Source: Hyphomicrobiales bacterium
GTDB lineage: Bacteria > Pseudomonadota > Alphaproteobacteria > Rhizobiales > Xanthobacteraceae
DNA length: 64,000 nucleotides
Direction: 5' to 3'
Assembly (NCBI GenBank): GCA_016713235.1
Contig: JADJPN010000001.1
Location: forward strand, 186,001 to 250,000
Shown here: piece after piece, positions 27,334-35,865 of the stretch
How positions within the stretch are numbered: the first letter of the stretch is position 1
How the letters are laid out: every line of letters starts with the position of its first letter
Notes under the pieces: model-generated
The model's input: the letters and a program-made list of their open reading frames with translations, nothing else
Told to the model about the DNA's origin: nothing
Databases searched by the model: none
Program-made: the position numbers and the translations under genes

Positions 27334-28182
27334 TCAGTGCGCGAGCGGCGTGCCCGCACCCCAGACGTAAATCCAGATGAACAGGAACAGCCACACCACG
27401 TCGACGAAGTGCCAGTACCAGGCAGCCGCCTCGAAGCCGAAGTGATCCGGCGTGAAGTGGCCGAGATACAGGCGATAGAGGCAGACGGCGAGGAAGATCG
27501 TGCCGATCAGCACGTGCGCGCCGTGGAAGCCGGTCGCCATGAAGAAGGCCGCGCCGTAGATGTGGCCGCCAAAGGTGAAGCCCGCATGCGCGTATTCGTA
27601 AGCCTGCACGCAGGTGAAAAGCGCGCCGAGTATGACCGTGAGCCAGAGCGCCTGCTTCGCAGCCTTGCGATCACCTTCGAGAACGGCGTGGTGCGCCCAG
27701 GTAACGGTAGTGCCGGAGGTGAGCAGGATCAGTGTGTTCAGGAGCGGCAGGTGCCACGGATCGAACGTGCCCTTGAACGCCGCTTCGGCCGGCTTCGGCG
27801 GCCAGACGCCGCCGGTCAGTTCGGTGCGCATGTACTGATGCACTTCGCCCGGAAACAGCGCGACGTCGAAGTAAGCCCAGAACCAGGCCACGAAGAACAT
27901 GACCTCGGAGGCGATGAAGAGGATCATGCCGTAGCGCAGATGCAGCTGCACGACCTTGGTGTGATAGCCGGTCTGCGCTTCGTCGATGATGTCGCGCCAC
28001 CAGACGATCATGATGTAGATGATGCCGAGCGCGCCCGCGATGGTGACGAGCGAGGTGCCGCCGCGCATCCAGATCACCGCGCCGATCGTCAAGACGAGGC
28101 CGAAGAAGGCGCCGAGAATCGGCCACGGGCTCGGATTGACGAGATGGTATTCGTGTTGCGGTTTTGCGTGCGCGTCGGCCAT
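27334..28182 (-). CDS. ctaE: Cytochrome c oxidase subunit III
   Basis: This 282-residue subunit of the aa3-type oxidase has seven transmembrane helices and carries no metal. Family marks are the N-terminal HPYHLV-like motif (here HEYHLVNPSPWP), EVMFFVAWFWAYFD near 95-110 with the conserved glutamate near the proton-uptake path, and the C-terminal HFVDVVWLFLFIWIYVWG. It sits between ctaG and the DUF983 gene, the standard order. ATG at 28182 (MADAHAKPQ) is preferred over an upstream ATG at 28197. Confidence 0.97.
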   Translation of the reverse strand: MADAHAKPQHEYHLVNPSPWPILGAFFGLVLTIGAVIWMRGGTSLVTIAGALGIIYIMIVWWRDIIDEAQTGYHTKVVQLHLRYGMILFIASEVMFFVAWFWAYFDVALFPGEVHQYMRTELTGGVWPPKPAEAAFKGTFDPWHLPLLNTLILLTSGTTVTWAHHAVLEGDRKAAKQALWLTVILGALFTCVQAYEYAHAGFTFGGHIYGAAFFMATGFHGAHVLIGTIFLAVCLYRLYLGHFTPDHFGFEAAAWYWHFVDVVWLFLFIWIYVWGAGTPLAH

Positions 28183-28262
28183 TTTCGTTCTCTCCACCGG
28201 CCTTCAGGCCAGCATTTGGTCGTTTCTATCAGCGCCTCGCCGGAAGCCGCAAGCGCAAGGGT

Positions 28263-28856
28263 TTAGGTGCTCCGTTCTGCCTTCGGCGCCGCAGCCACCG
28301 GCTTCGGCTTATCCACCGGGAAGAAGGTATAGGACAGCGTGATCGTGCGGATTTGCCGCGCGTCCGCGTCGTCCTCGATCTCGGGACGGACAAAAAAAGC
28401 AACCGGCATCGGTATTTTTTCGCCGCCGGCGAGGCGCTGTTCGGAGAAGCAGAAGCACTGCATCTTCGCGAAGTATAGACCGGCCTGCGGCGGCGAAACA
28501 TTGTAGGTCGCGGTGCCGACCGTCTCGTCGCGCGAGAGGTTGGTCGCGAAATAGTGGACGAGGAAGGTCTCGCCGATATTGACCTCGATCTCGCGGACTT
28601 CCGGCTGGAACTCCCACGGCACGCCTGCGACATTCGCATCGAAGCGGACGCGGATTTTGCGCTCCAGCTTCTTCTCCGGCGCCTTGTCCGCGATCTGCGG
28701 CACGCCGCCGAAACCCGTGGTGCGGCAGAACCAGTCGTAGAAGGGAACGGCCGCGAAAGAAGCGCCGACCATGAAGGCGACGAAAACGGTGAGCGACAGC
28801 GCCAGATTGCGATGGCGGCGCGCGAGTGCCGGATCGATCTTCGGCGCGCGGCTCAT
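28263..28856 (-). CDS. ctaG: Cytochrome c oxidase copper-delivery protein CtaG/Cox11
   Basis: The 197-residue protein has one N-terminal transmembrane helix (about 20-40) and a periplasmic immunoglobulin-like domain that carries copper to the CuB site of subunit I. The copper ligands are in CFCF (C134 and C136), with a further conserved cysteine near the membrane (C44 in WFCRTTGFGG). Length is typical. Its ATG overlaps the stop of the small coxF-like gene by 4 bases. Confidence 0.96.
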   Translation of the reverse strand: MSRAPKIDPALARRHRNLALSLTVFVAFMVGASFAAVPFYDWFCRTTGFGGVPQIADKAPEKKLERKIRVRFDANVAGVPWEFQPEVREIEVNIGETFLVHYFATNLSRDETVGTATYNVSPPQAGLYFAKMQCFCFSEQRLAGGEKIPMPVAFFVRPEIEDDADARQIRTITLSYTFFPVDKPKPVAAAPKAERST

Positions 28857-29038
28857 GCGATCACCGCGATCGCTGGAAGTTCGGACCGCTTCATCACGCC
28901 GGGGCCAAGCTTGACGATGGTCACGACGAAGAAAATCACCACCAGCGCCGCCAGCACTAGCGCAATTGCCACCGAGCGGCGGTTGCGCTGCCGGAGCTGC
29001 TCTTTCGTGAGTACGACGCCGTTCTTGTCGTCGGTCAT
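28853..29038 (-). CDS. Small membrane protein of the cytochrome oxidase operon (CoxF-like)
   Basis: The 61-residue protein has a charged N-terminus (MTDDKNGVVLTKEQLRQRNR) and one transmembrane helix (SVAIALVLAALVVIFFVVTIV, about 22-42). Small proteins with this pattern lie between ctaB and ctaG in Rhizobiales and are called CoxF or left unnamed. A role in oxidase assembly is inferred from position. It is translationally coupled to ctaG and begins 5 bases after the predicted ctaB stop. Confidence 0.85.
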   Translation of the reverse strand: MTDDKNGVVLTKEQLRQRNRRSVAIALVLAALVVIFFVVTIVKLGPGVMKRSELPAIAVIA

Positions 29039-29043
29039 TGCGC

Positions 29044-29962
29044 TCACCGTGCCATGCCTTCGACCAGCAGAACCGCGAACAGAAGGAATAGATAGAGAAC
29101 CGAGAAAGCGAAAAGATGTTTCGCGGCGCTTTCTTCCTTCGCCTGCCCGCTTACGATAAACCCGCCATGCTAAGACGAGGAACAGCGCGCCGAGCACAAG
29201 CGAAACCACGCCATAAAGCCAGCCAGTCATGCCGAGCGCGAACGGGGCGGCGCCAACCGGCGCAAGCACGAGCGAGTAGAGCAGGATTTGCTTACGGGTT
29301 TCGTCGTCACCGGCGACGTTCGGTAGCATCGGGATGCCGGCGCGCGCGTAGTCGGCTTTCTTCAGGAGCGCGAGCGCCCAGAAGTGCGGCGGCGTCCAGA
29401 TGAAGATCAGTGTGAAGAGCAGCAGCGGCTCGAGCGTGACAGTGCCCGTGACAGCAGCCCAGCCGATCACCGGCGGCAAAGCGCCCGCGGCGCCGCCGAT
29501 CACGATGTTCTGCGGCGTCGCACGCTTCAGCCACATCGAATAAATCACGGCATAGAAAAAGATCGTGAAGGCGAGCAAAGCGCCGGCGAGCACGCCGACG
29601 AGCAAGCCGAGCATCAGGACCGAAGCGCCGGAAAGAAGAAGCCCGAAGACCATCGCCTCGCCCGGCTCGACGCGTCCCGCCGGAATAGGGCGGGTGCGCG
29701 TGCGGTCCATGCGTGCGTCGATGTCCGCGTCCCACCACATATTCAAGGCGCCGGCCGCCCCTGCGCCGATCGCGACGCAAAGCAGCGCCACGAAACCGAT
29801 CACGGGATGAATATCGCCCGGCGCGCGCACGATGCCGACCAGCGCCGTGAAGACGACAAGCGACATCACGCGCGGCTAGAGCAGCGCCCAGTAGTCCTCG
29901 ACTCCGGCAAAACCGGAGAGGTGTTCGGCGCGTGCTGTGCGTTCTTCGGAAACGAGCGACAT
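29044..29962 (-). pseudogene. ctaB: Haem O synthase (protohaem IX farnesyltransferase) with a premature TAG and a frameshift
   Basis: CtaB is the UbiA-superfamily membrane enzyme that farnesylates haem B to haem O, the precursor of haem a. The gene starts at ATG 29962 (MSLVSEERTARAEHLSGFAG). Codon 29 (29876-29878) is TAG where the family has lysine in the ALLKPRVMSLV motif. The frame is otherwise open, with the prenyl-binding NMWWDADIDARMDRT near residue 75. Near 29136 one extra base shifts it. The true C-terminus (HLFAFSVLYLFLLFAVLLVEG) is in the other frame, ending at 29044. Both defects would be fatal to a gene needed for the aa3 oxidase it sits with, unless they are sequencing errors or another ctaB exists. 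A GTG two codons after the TAG could give an N-truncated product. Confidence 0.85.
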
Positions 29963-30017
29963 ATCGTTCAGTTCGACTTCGACTAACTCCAGAGAAGCGG
30001 AAGCTTCTCCTAACGGT

Positions 30018-30042
30018 TCCGGCGGGCAATGAGCCCGCCGGA
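30018..30042 (-). terminator. 10-bp stem-loop after ctaD
   Basis: Arms TCCGGCGGGC and GCCCGCCGGA enclose a 5-base loop 30 bases past the ctaD stop. No U-tract follows on the minus strand, so it may be an attenuating or RNA-stabilising structure that raises ctaCD expression over the downstream assembly genes. Confidence 0.6.
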
Positions 30043-30071
30043 TTGTTTCGATCCGGCGTTATTCCGGAGAA

Positions 30072-31694
30072 TTATTTCACTTGCGGCAAGCGATCGAAGG
30101 TGTGGAACGGCGGCGGCGAGGAAACCGTCCATTCCAGCGTGGTCGCGCCGGCGCCCCACGGATTGTCCGCGGCCTTCTGCTTGCGCGCGAAGGCCTGGAT
30201 GATCACGATGAAGAAGATCACGACACCGGCGAGCGAGATGTAAGCGCCGATCGAGGACACGAAGTTCCAGCCCGCATAAGCATCCGGATAGTCAGCGTAG
30301 CGGCGCGGCATGCCGGCAAGGCCAAGGAAGTGCTGCGGGAAGAAGATCGTGTTGACGCCGATGAACGTCGTCCAGAAGTGCAGCTTTCCGAGCGCTTCGG
30401 AGTACATGTAGCCGAACATCTTCGGGAACCAGTAATACCAGCCCGCGAAGATGCCGAAGGTCGCGCCGAGCGACATCGTGTAGTGGAAGTGCGCGACGAC
30501 GTAATAGGTGTCGTGGAAAGCGCGGTCGACGCCGGCGTTCGCCAGGATCACGCCGGTCACGCCGCCAAGCGTGAACAGGAAGATCAGGCCGACCGAGAAC
30601 AGCATCGGCGTCGTGAAGCGGATCGAGCCGCCCCACATCGTCGCGATCCAGGAGAAGATTTTCACGCCGGTCGGAACCGCGATCACCATGGTCGCGACCA
30701 TGAAGTAGGCCTGCGCGGTCGAGGACATGCCGACCGTGTACATGTGGTGCGCCCACACGACGAAGCCGACGACGCCGATCGCAACCATCGCGTAAGCCAT
30801 GCCGAGATAGCCGAAAATCGGCTTCTTCGAGAAGGTCGAGATGATCTGCGAGATGATGCCGAAGGCCGGCAGAATGAGGATGTACACTTCGGGGTGACCG
30901 AAGAACCAGAACAGATGCTGGAACAGGATCGGGTCGCCGCCGCCCTTCGGATCGAAGAAGGTGGTGTCGAAGTTACGATCGGTCAGCAGCATGGTGATCG
31001 CGCCGGCCAGAACCGGCAGCGCGAGCAACAGCAGGAACGCCGTTACCAGCACCGACCACACGAACAGCGGCATCTTGTGCAGCGTCATGCCCGGCGCGCG
31101 CATGTTGAAGATCGTGGTGATGAAGTTGATCGCGCCCAGGATCGACGACGCGCCCGCCAGATGGAGCGAGAAGATCGCAAGATCCATCGCCGGTCCGGGG
31201 TGACCCGCTTTCGAGGAGAGCGGCGGATAAGCGGTCCAGCCGCCACCGAAGCCCAAGCCACCCGAAGGGCCCGGCACGAACATCGAGCAGACGAGCAGGA
31301 TGAGCGCGGCGATGAGCAGCCAGAACGAGATGTTGTTCATGCGCGGGAACGCCATGTCCGGCGCGCCGATCATCAGCGGAACGAACCAGTTGCCGAAGCC
31401 GCCGATCAGCGCCGGCATGATCATGAAGAACACCATGATCAGTCCGTGCGCGGTGACGAAGGCGTTGAACATATGCGCATTCGGGAAGTACTGAAGTCCC
31501 GGATGCATCAGCTCCAAGCGCATGCCGACCGACAACAGCCCGCCGAGCACGCCGGCGAAGATCGCGGCGATCAGATAGAGCGTGCCGATGTCTTTATGGT
31601 TGGTGGAATAAAGCCACCGGGTGATGCCCGCCGGCGCACCGTGATGGTCGTCGTGATGGTCGTCTTGAGCGTGGGCTTTGGCGGCTTTTGCCAT
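30072..31694 (-). CDS. ctaD: Cytochrome c oxidase subunit I
   Basis: The 540-residue catalytic subunit has twelve transmembrane helices and binds haem a, haem a3 and CuB. Visible landmarks are STNHKDIGTLYL at the N-terminus, the haem a histidine in TAHGLIMVFFMIMP, the CuB histidine and cross-linked tyrosine in GHPEVYILILP, the HH pair in VWAHHMYTVGM and the haem ligands in VVAHFHYTMS. D- and K-pathway regions are intact, so it is a standard aa3-type enzyme. The start at 31694 (MAKAAKAHAQDDHHDD) gives a His-rich N-terminus usual in Rhizobiales. ctaC lies 35 bases upstream. Confidence 0.98.
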   Translation of the reverse strand: MAKAAKAHAQDDHHDDHHGAPAGITRWLYSTNHKDIGTLYLIAAIFAGVLGGLLSVGMRLELMHPGLQYFPNAHMFNAFVTAHGLIMVFFMIMPALIGGFGNWFVPLMIGAPDMAFPRMNNISFWLLIAALILLVCSMFVPGPSGGLGFGGGWTAYPPLSSKAGHPGPAMDLAIFSLHLAGASSILGAINFITTIFNMRAPGMTLHKMPLFVWSVLVTAFLLLLALPVLAGAITMLLTDRNFDTTFFDPKGGGDPILFQHLFWFFGHPEVYILILPAFGIISQIISTFSKKPIFGYLGMAYAMVAIGVVGFVVWAHHMYTVGMSSTAQAYFMVATMVIAVPTGVKIFSWIATMWGGSIRFTTPMLFSVGLIFLFTLGGVTGVILANAGVDRAFHDTYYVVAHFHYTMSLGATFGIFAGWYYWFPKMFGYMYSEALGKLHFWTTFIGVNTIFFPQHFLGLAGMPRRYADYPDAYAGWNFVSSIGAYISLAGVVIFFIVIIQAFARKQKAADNPWGAGATTLEWTVSSPPPFHTFDRLPQVK

Positions 31695-31729
31695 GGCTTG
31701 CCTCGATACTTTCCGCGCGGGACGCGCGC

Positions 31730-32602
31730 TTAGTTTTTCGGTTCTTCTGCGACGGTGGCGACGAGCGCCGGATTCGGTTCGGGGTTGGCCGCGAATTTCT
31801 TCTTCGCGTCTTCGACCCACTTTTTGAATTCGGCTTCTTCGACGATGCGAATCTGGATCGGCATGTAAGCGTGGTTGATGCCGCAGAGTTCGGAGCACTG
31901 GCCGTAGAACATGCCGGTTTTGGTTGCCTTGAACCAGGTTTCGTTCAGGCGGCCGGGAACGGCGTCGATCTTCACGCCGAACGAAGGCATCGCGAATGCA
32001 TGGATGATGCCTTCGGCGGTGACCTGCACGCGGACGATCTTGTTCACCGGCAGCACAACTTCGTTGTCGACCGAGAGCAAGCGCGGCTGGCCGGCCTTTA
32101 GATCCTTGTCCGGGATCATCGACGAGATGAAGTTGAAGCCGCCGTGATCCGGATATTCATAGACCCAGGTCCAGCCCGCGGTGCCGGTCGCCTTGATGGT
32201 GATGTCGGCTTTCGGAATGTCGAGCTGATTGAACAGCAGACGGAACGACGGCACCGCAATCGCGACCAGAATGACGACCGGAATGACGGTCCAGGCGACT
32301 TCAAGTCCGGTGTGGTGCGTCGTGGTCGAAGGGGTCGGGTTCGCTTTTTCGTTGAAGCGCACGAAGACGATCACGAGCAGGATCAGGACAAAGAGCGTGA
32401 TCAGCGCCGAAATCACGGTCAGCCACCAGTGAAACTGGTCGATCTGCTCCATGATCGGCGACGCCGCGCCCTGAAATCCGATCTGCCACGGCGACGGCTG
32501 GCCCGTACCGGCGAACGCTTCCGCGCCCAAGCCGAACACAAGCGCTGCCGCCAAGGCGGTTCCCGCGAGCCTGCGAATCGCCACACCCCAACCCTTCGTC
32601 AT
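31730..32602 (-). CDS. ctaC: Cytochrome c oxidase subunit II
   Basis: The 290-residue subunit accepts electrons from cytochrome c at its CuA centre. It has a signal peptide (cleavage near residue 32), two transmembrane helices (about 60-82 and 100-120) and a periplasmic cupredoxin domain. CuA ligands are H201, C236, C240, H244 and M247 (CSELCGINHAYM). The aromatic electron-entry patch GWTWVYEYPD is near 143. It is the first gene of the oxidase operon. A small 8-bp stem-loop lies in its leader at 32623-32644. Confidence 0.98.
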   Translation of the reverse strand: MTKGWGVAIRRLAGTALAAALVFGLGAEAFAGTGQPSPWQIGFQGAASPIMEQIDQFHWWLTVISALITLFVLILLVIVFVRFNEKANPTPSTTTHHTGLEVAWTVIPVVILVAIAVPSFRLLFNQLDIPKADITIKATGTAGWTWVYEYPDHGGFNFISSMIPDKDLKAGQPRLLSVDNEVVLPVNKIVRVQVTAEGIIHAFAMPSFGVKIDAVPGRLNETWFKATKTGMFYGQCSELCGINHAYMPIQIRIVEEAEFKKWVEDAKKKFAANPEPNPALVATVAEEPKN

Positions 32603-32936
32603 TGCTATCCGTCTCCAGAATTCGCCGCTCTACCCCGAGCGGCGGCGGGCTCAAAGAAGGCCCGGAATCTCTTGCCTAAACTATCACCGGAGGCCGTAGC
32701 CCGGAACGATCCCCAAGGCGGCTCATTGCCGCGCATTCGCTGGGTTTTCTGCACCGGGAGCGCCGGACGGCCGGTCTCTGAGGGCAGATGAACCATACTC
32801 CGGAAAGAGCCGCAACGTCCGGGTCCGTTTATGGACCGGCTATGCCCCATTCTTGACATGCCGGGACGGCGATGTACCCGCTCCTACAACGGACGAACGA
32901 AAGGCCCTCGCGATTCGAGGGGCCCGGAGATCGAGA
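32603..32936. other. Promoter region between divergent ctaC and the ialB-like gene
   Basis: This 334-base region separates divergent starts. It holds an 8-bp stem-loop (arms CGCCGCTC and GAGCGGCG, 32623-32644) about 20 bases before the ctaC ATG. The rest should carry both promoters. I could not identify a convincing -35/-10 pair, an iron box or an ORF in it. Confidence 0.45.
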
Positions 32937-33470
32937 ATGCGGATAGTTCCCTACGTGCGACTTTCCATGCGCGCCGCGCTGGCGGCGTGGCTTGGCGCTG
33001 CCTGCCTCCTACCCACGGCGGCGGCCGCGCAATATGGCACGGTCAAATCGGTGCATAACGACTGGCAGGTCCGGTGCGAAACCGCGCCGGGCGCCCCCGG
33101 CGAGCAATGCGCGCTGGTGCAGAGCGTGACGGCGGAAGACCGGCCCAATGTAGGCCTTACGGTCATTATTCTGCGGACCGCCGACCAGAAGAACTGGATT
33201 CTCAGGGTGTTCGCGCCGCTGGGCGTGCTGCTCGCCAAGGGCATCGGGCTCACGGTCGACCAGACCTATATCGGCAGCGCCCAATTCGAGCGTTGCTTGC
33301 AGAACGGCTGCATCTCGAACGTTCAGCTCGACGAAAAACTGCTGGCCCAAATGAAAGCCGGCAAGGTCGCGCGCTTCGACGTCTATCAGACGCCGGAGGA
33401 AGGCATCGGTCTTCCGCTCAGCCTCTCGGGCTTCAGCGCGGGCTTCGACCGGCTCGATAAGGGGCGCTGA
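32937..33470 (+). CDS. Invasion-associated locus B (IalB) family protein
   Basis: The 177-residue product has a signal peptide ending near AAAAQYG and a beta-rich mature domain with the IalB family marks: HNDWQVRCET near the mature N-terminus, a central pair of cysteines (FERCLQNGCI) and a C-terminal GFSAGFDRL. In Bartonella the homologue is linked to erythrocyte invasion, but free-living Rhizobiales carry several copies and their role is unclear. ATG at 32937 gives a proper signal peptide, whereas an earlier start at 32853 adds residues before it. Confidence 0.85.
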   Translation: MRIVPYVRLSMRAALAAWLGAACLLPTAAAAQYGTVKSVHNDWQVRCETAPGAPGEQCALVQSVTAEDRPNVGLTVIILRTADQKNWILRVFAPLGVLLAKGIGLTVDQTYIGSAQFERCLQNGCISNVQLDEKLLAQMKAGKVARFDVYQTPEEGIGLPLSLSGFSAGFDRLDKGR

Positions 33471-33492
33471 TTCTTTTAAAGCGTGAGCGGGC

Positions 33493-34407
33493 TTATGTTG
33501 TCGCGTTCGCCGGCGATGACAGCACGATCGCGTTGCCGAGCATGACCAGCGCTACACCTGCGAAGGCATAGATCGTCCAGGTGTAGCCTTCGAAGAACGT
33601 CGAGAGCACGAGCGCGACGAGCGGCATCAGCACCGTAACGTAACCGGTGCGCCCGGTTCCGATCCTGCCGATCAGCGTCACATAAGCGAAGAAGCCGATT
33701 GCAGTGCCCGCGACCGCGAGAAACAAGATCGACAACACGTATTTCGGCGTCCACTCGACGATGAAGGGCTGACCCCTTGCGAGCGCGAACAGCGCGATGA
33801 AGGCGGTGCCGTAAAGCATCGACCACGCGTTCGCCGAAAGCACGGGCAGCCCGCGCGCCTGAAACGCGGCGGAGAACATATTGCCGGTCGAGAAAATAAA
33901 TACCGACAGCAGCATCAGGAGCACGCCCGCAAGCGCGCCCTCCTGCCCATCCGCCGCGATAATCTTCGGGCCGAACAGGAGTGCGACGCCGATGACGCCG
34001 ATGACGGCCCCGGAGACGATCCGCAGGTTCAGACCGCCGCGGCCGAGCAAAGCCGCGTAGACCGGATTAACGACCGCCATCAGCGAAAACAGAATCGCGA
34101 GCAATCCGCCGTTCAGATAAAAGCCGGCGTAATAAGCGGAGACGAAGTTGAACGAGAACATCGTCGCGCCGAGTATCGCAAAACACGCGTGGTCCCGGAG
34201 CGAGAAGCGCACCCTTCCCTTCACCGCGAGTAGCCAGCCGAACACGATCAGGCCGCCCAGCAAGAAACGCCAGACCGCGGAAACTTCGGGCGACACGACG
34301 CCGAGTTGCAGGCGCAGCGGCAACCAGGCCGCACCCCAGAGGATCACGACCGTCGCATAGAGCGTGTAGTCGGCGGCGGATAAAGCGCCGTGCGGTTGCT
34401 GTTTCAT
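33493..34407 (-). CDS. DMT-superfamily (EamA) transporter
   Basis: The 304-residue protein has ten predicted transmembrane helices arranged as two EamA repeats, the layout of drug/metabolite exporters such as RhaT- and YdcZ-like carriers. The N-terminal helix LYATVVILWGAAWLPLRLQLG is typical of the family start. The substrate cannot be inferred: family members export amino acids, purines or other metabolites. It is downstream of gshA on the same strand with 6 bases between stop and start, so the two are likely co-transcribed. Confidence 0.88.
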   Translation of the reverse strand: MKQQPHGALSAADYTLYATVVILWGAAWLPLRLQLGVVSPEVSAVWRFLLGGLIVFGWLLAVKGRVRFSLRDHACFAILGATMFSFNFVSAYYAGFYLNGGLLAILFSLMAVVNPVYAALLGRGGLNLRIVSGAVIGVIGVALLFGPKIIAADGQEGALAGVLLMLLSVFIFSTGNMFSAAFQARGLPVLSANAWSMLYGTAFIALFALARGQPFIVEWTPKYVLSILFLAVAGTAIGFFAYVTLIGRIGTGRTGYVTVLMPLVALVLSTFFEGYTWTIYAFAGVALVMLGNAIVLSSPANATT

Positions 34408-34413
34408 CGAAGG

Positions 34414-35783
34414 TCAGTACGCGAGCAGTTCGTAAGCCGGATCGACCGAGCCGCCCCAGATGCCGCAGTAGAGCTTGAGCAATTCCTCCGCGGGCGTCGC
34501 GCCGCGCTCGATCACGAGATCGAGCGGCTCCAGAAAATCCGACTCGTCGCGGCCGTCATAGAGCTTGCGCTCGCGCCGCTTCAGACCGTCCCGCGAAAGC
34601 GCAACCACGTCGCACGCAATCTCGTGCACGGTCCGGCCCGCGATCTTCGCGTTCAAGCCGAGCTTCGGCACATCGGCGCGTAATTGTTCGCGCTCGACGT
34701 TGCTCCAGCCTTTCGCAATTTCCAAGGCGGCATCGAGCGAAACGTTGTCATAGAGGAGACCAACCCAAAGGGCGGGCAACGCGCAGAGATTTTTCTGCGA
34801 GCCGGTGTCGGCGCCGCGCATCTCCAGATAACGCTTGAGCCGCACTTCGGGGAAAATCGTGCTCAGATGGTTGGCCCAATCCGAGATCGATGCGCGCTCA
34901 CCGGGAACAGCGGGATGCGTGCCGGCGAGCAAATCGTGGAACGACGATCCCGCGACATCTATATATTCGCTGCCGCGTTTGATGAAATACATCGGCACGT
35001 CGAGCGCATAATCGACATAGCGCTCGTACCCCATGCCGGGCTCGAACGCGAACGGCAACATGCCGGAGCGCGCCTTGTCGGTGTCTTCCCAAATGTGCGA
35101 GCGAAACGAGAGATAGCCGTTGGGCTTGCCATCGGTGAATGGCGATTCGCAAACAGCGCGGTCGCAATCGGTTGCAGCGCGAGCGACACGCGCAGCTTCT
35201 TCACCATGTCCGCTTCAGTCGAAAAATCGAGATTGGCCTGCACCGTGCAGGTGCGGAACATCATGTCGAGACCGAGCGAGCCGACCTTCGGCATGTAGTT
35301 CGACATGATCTTGTAGCGGCCCTTGGGCATTACCGGGGTCTGTTTGCGCGTCCACTGCGGAGACATTCCGATTCCCAGGAACCCGATGCCGAGGGGCTCG
35401 GCGACCTGGCGCAATTGCGCAAGATGCGAGTTCAGTTCGGCACAGGTACGATGGATGGTTTCCAGCGGCGCGCCGGACAACTCGAACTGTCCGCCGGGCT
35501 CGAGCGAGATCGCGCCGCCGCCGGTTACGTCCGCAAGACCGATGATGGTCTCCCCTTCTAGAATCGGCTCCCAGCCGAGGAGCATCTGCATGCCCTCCAG
35601 GAGCGCGCGAATGCCGCGGCGGCCCTCGTAAGGCACCGGCGCATGGTCCGCGACGAAGAAGGGGATCTTTTCGTGCTCGGTGCCGACGCGAAATTCCGAT
35701 TCCGGCTTTTCGCCGGCGGCAATCCACGCGACCAACTCGTCGCGTGTCTCTATCGGCGTCATATCGATCTGGTCGCGGGCCAT
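34414..35783 (-). pseudogene. gshA: Glutamate-cysteine ligase (plant/alphaproteobacterial type), frameshifted
   Basis: This enzyme forms gamma-glutamylcysteine, the first step of glutathione synthesis. The N-terminal part from 35783 has FRVGTEHEKIPFF and EPGGQFELSGAP, the nucleotide and metal-binding signature of this class. After LFAN the frame is lost. The rest (MLPFAFEPGMGYERYVDYALDVPMYF, YLEMRGAD, to 34414) is in another frame. Inserting one T near 35145 gives FANSPFTDGKPNGYLSFR, the family sequence, and restores a protein of about 456 residues. Everything else is conserved, so sequence error or a very recent mutation is likely. Confidence 0.87.
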
Positions 35784-35865
35784 GCGTCGGCGATCTCAAG
35801 CAAAAGGTCGCGGACCATACAGGAGGCCTTGCACTGCCGCCAATGCAGGCAGCGCAGGGCTCACG

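Noticed and set aside
28853..29869. A 338-residue ctaB-coxF fusion protein
   Set aside because: The native ctaB end (VLLVEG then stop) and the coxF ATG are both present in normal places, and the fusion arises only from one extra base.
29876..29878. Pyrrolysine or other recoding of TAG in ctaB
   Set aside because: The expected residue is an ordinary lysine codon one base away, the organism group does not use pyrrolysine here, and the same gene has another lesion.
30081..31733. A 550-residue open frame on the plus strand opposite ctaD
   Set aside because: It mirrors cytochrome oxidase subunit I on the other strand, with Arg/Asp/His-rich low-complexity content typical of a shadow.
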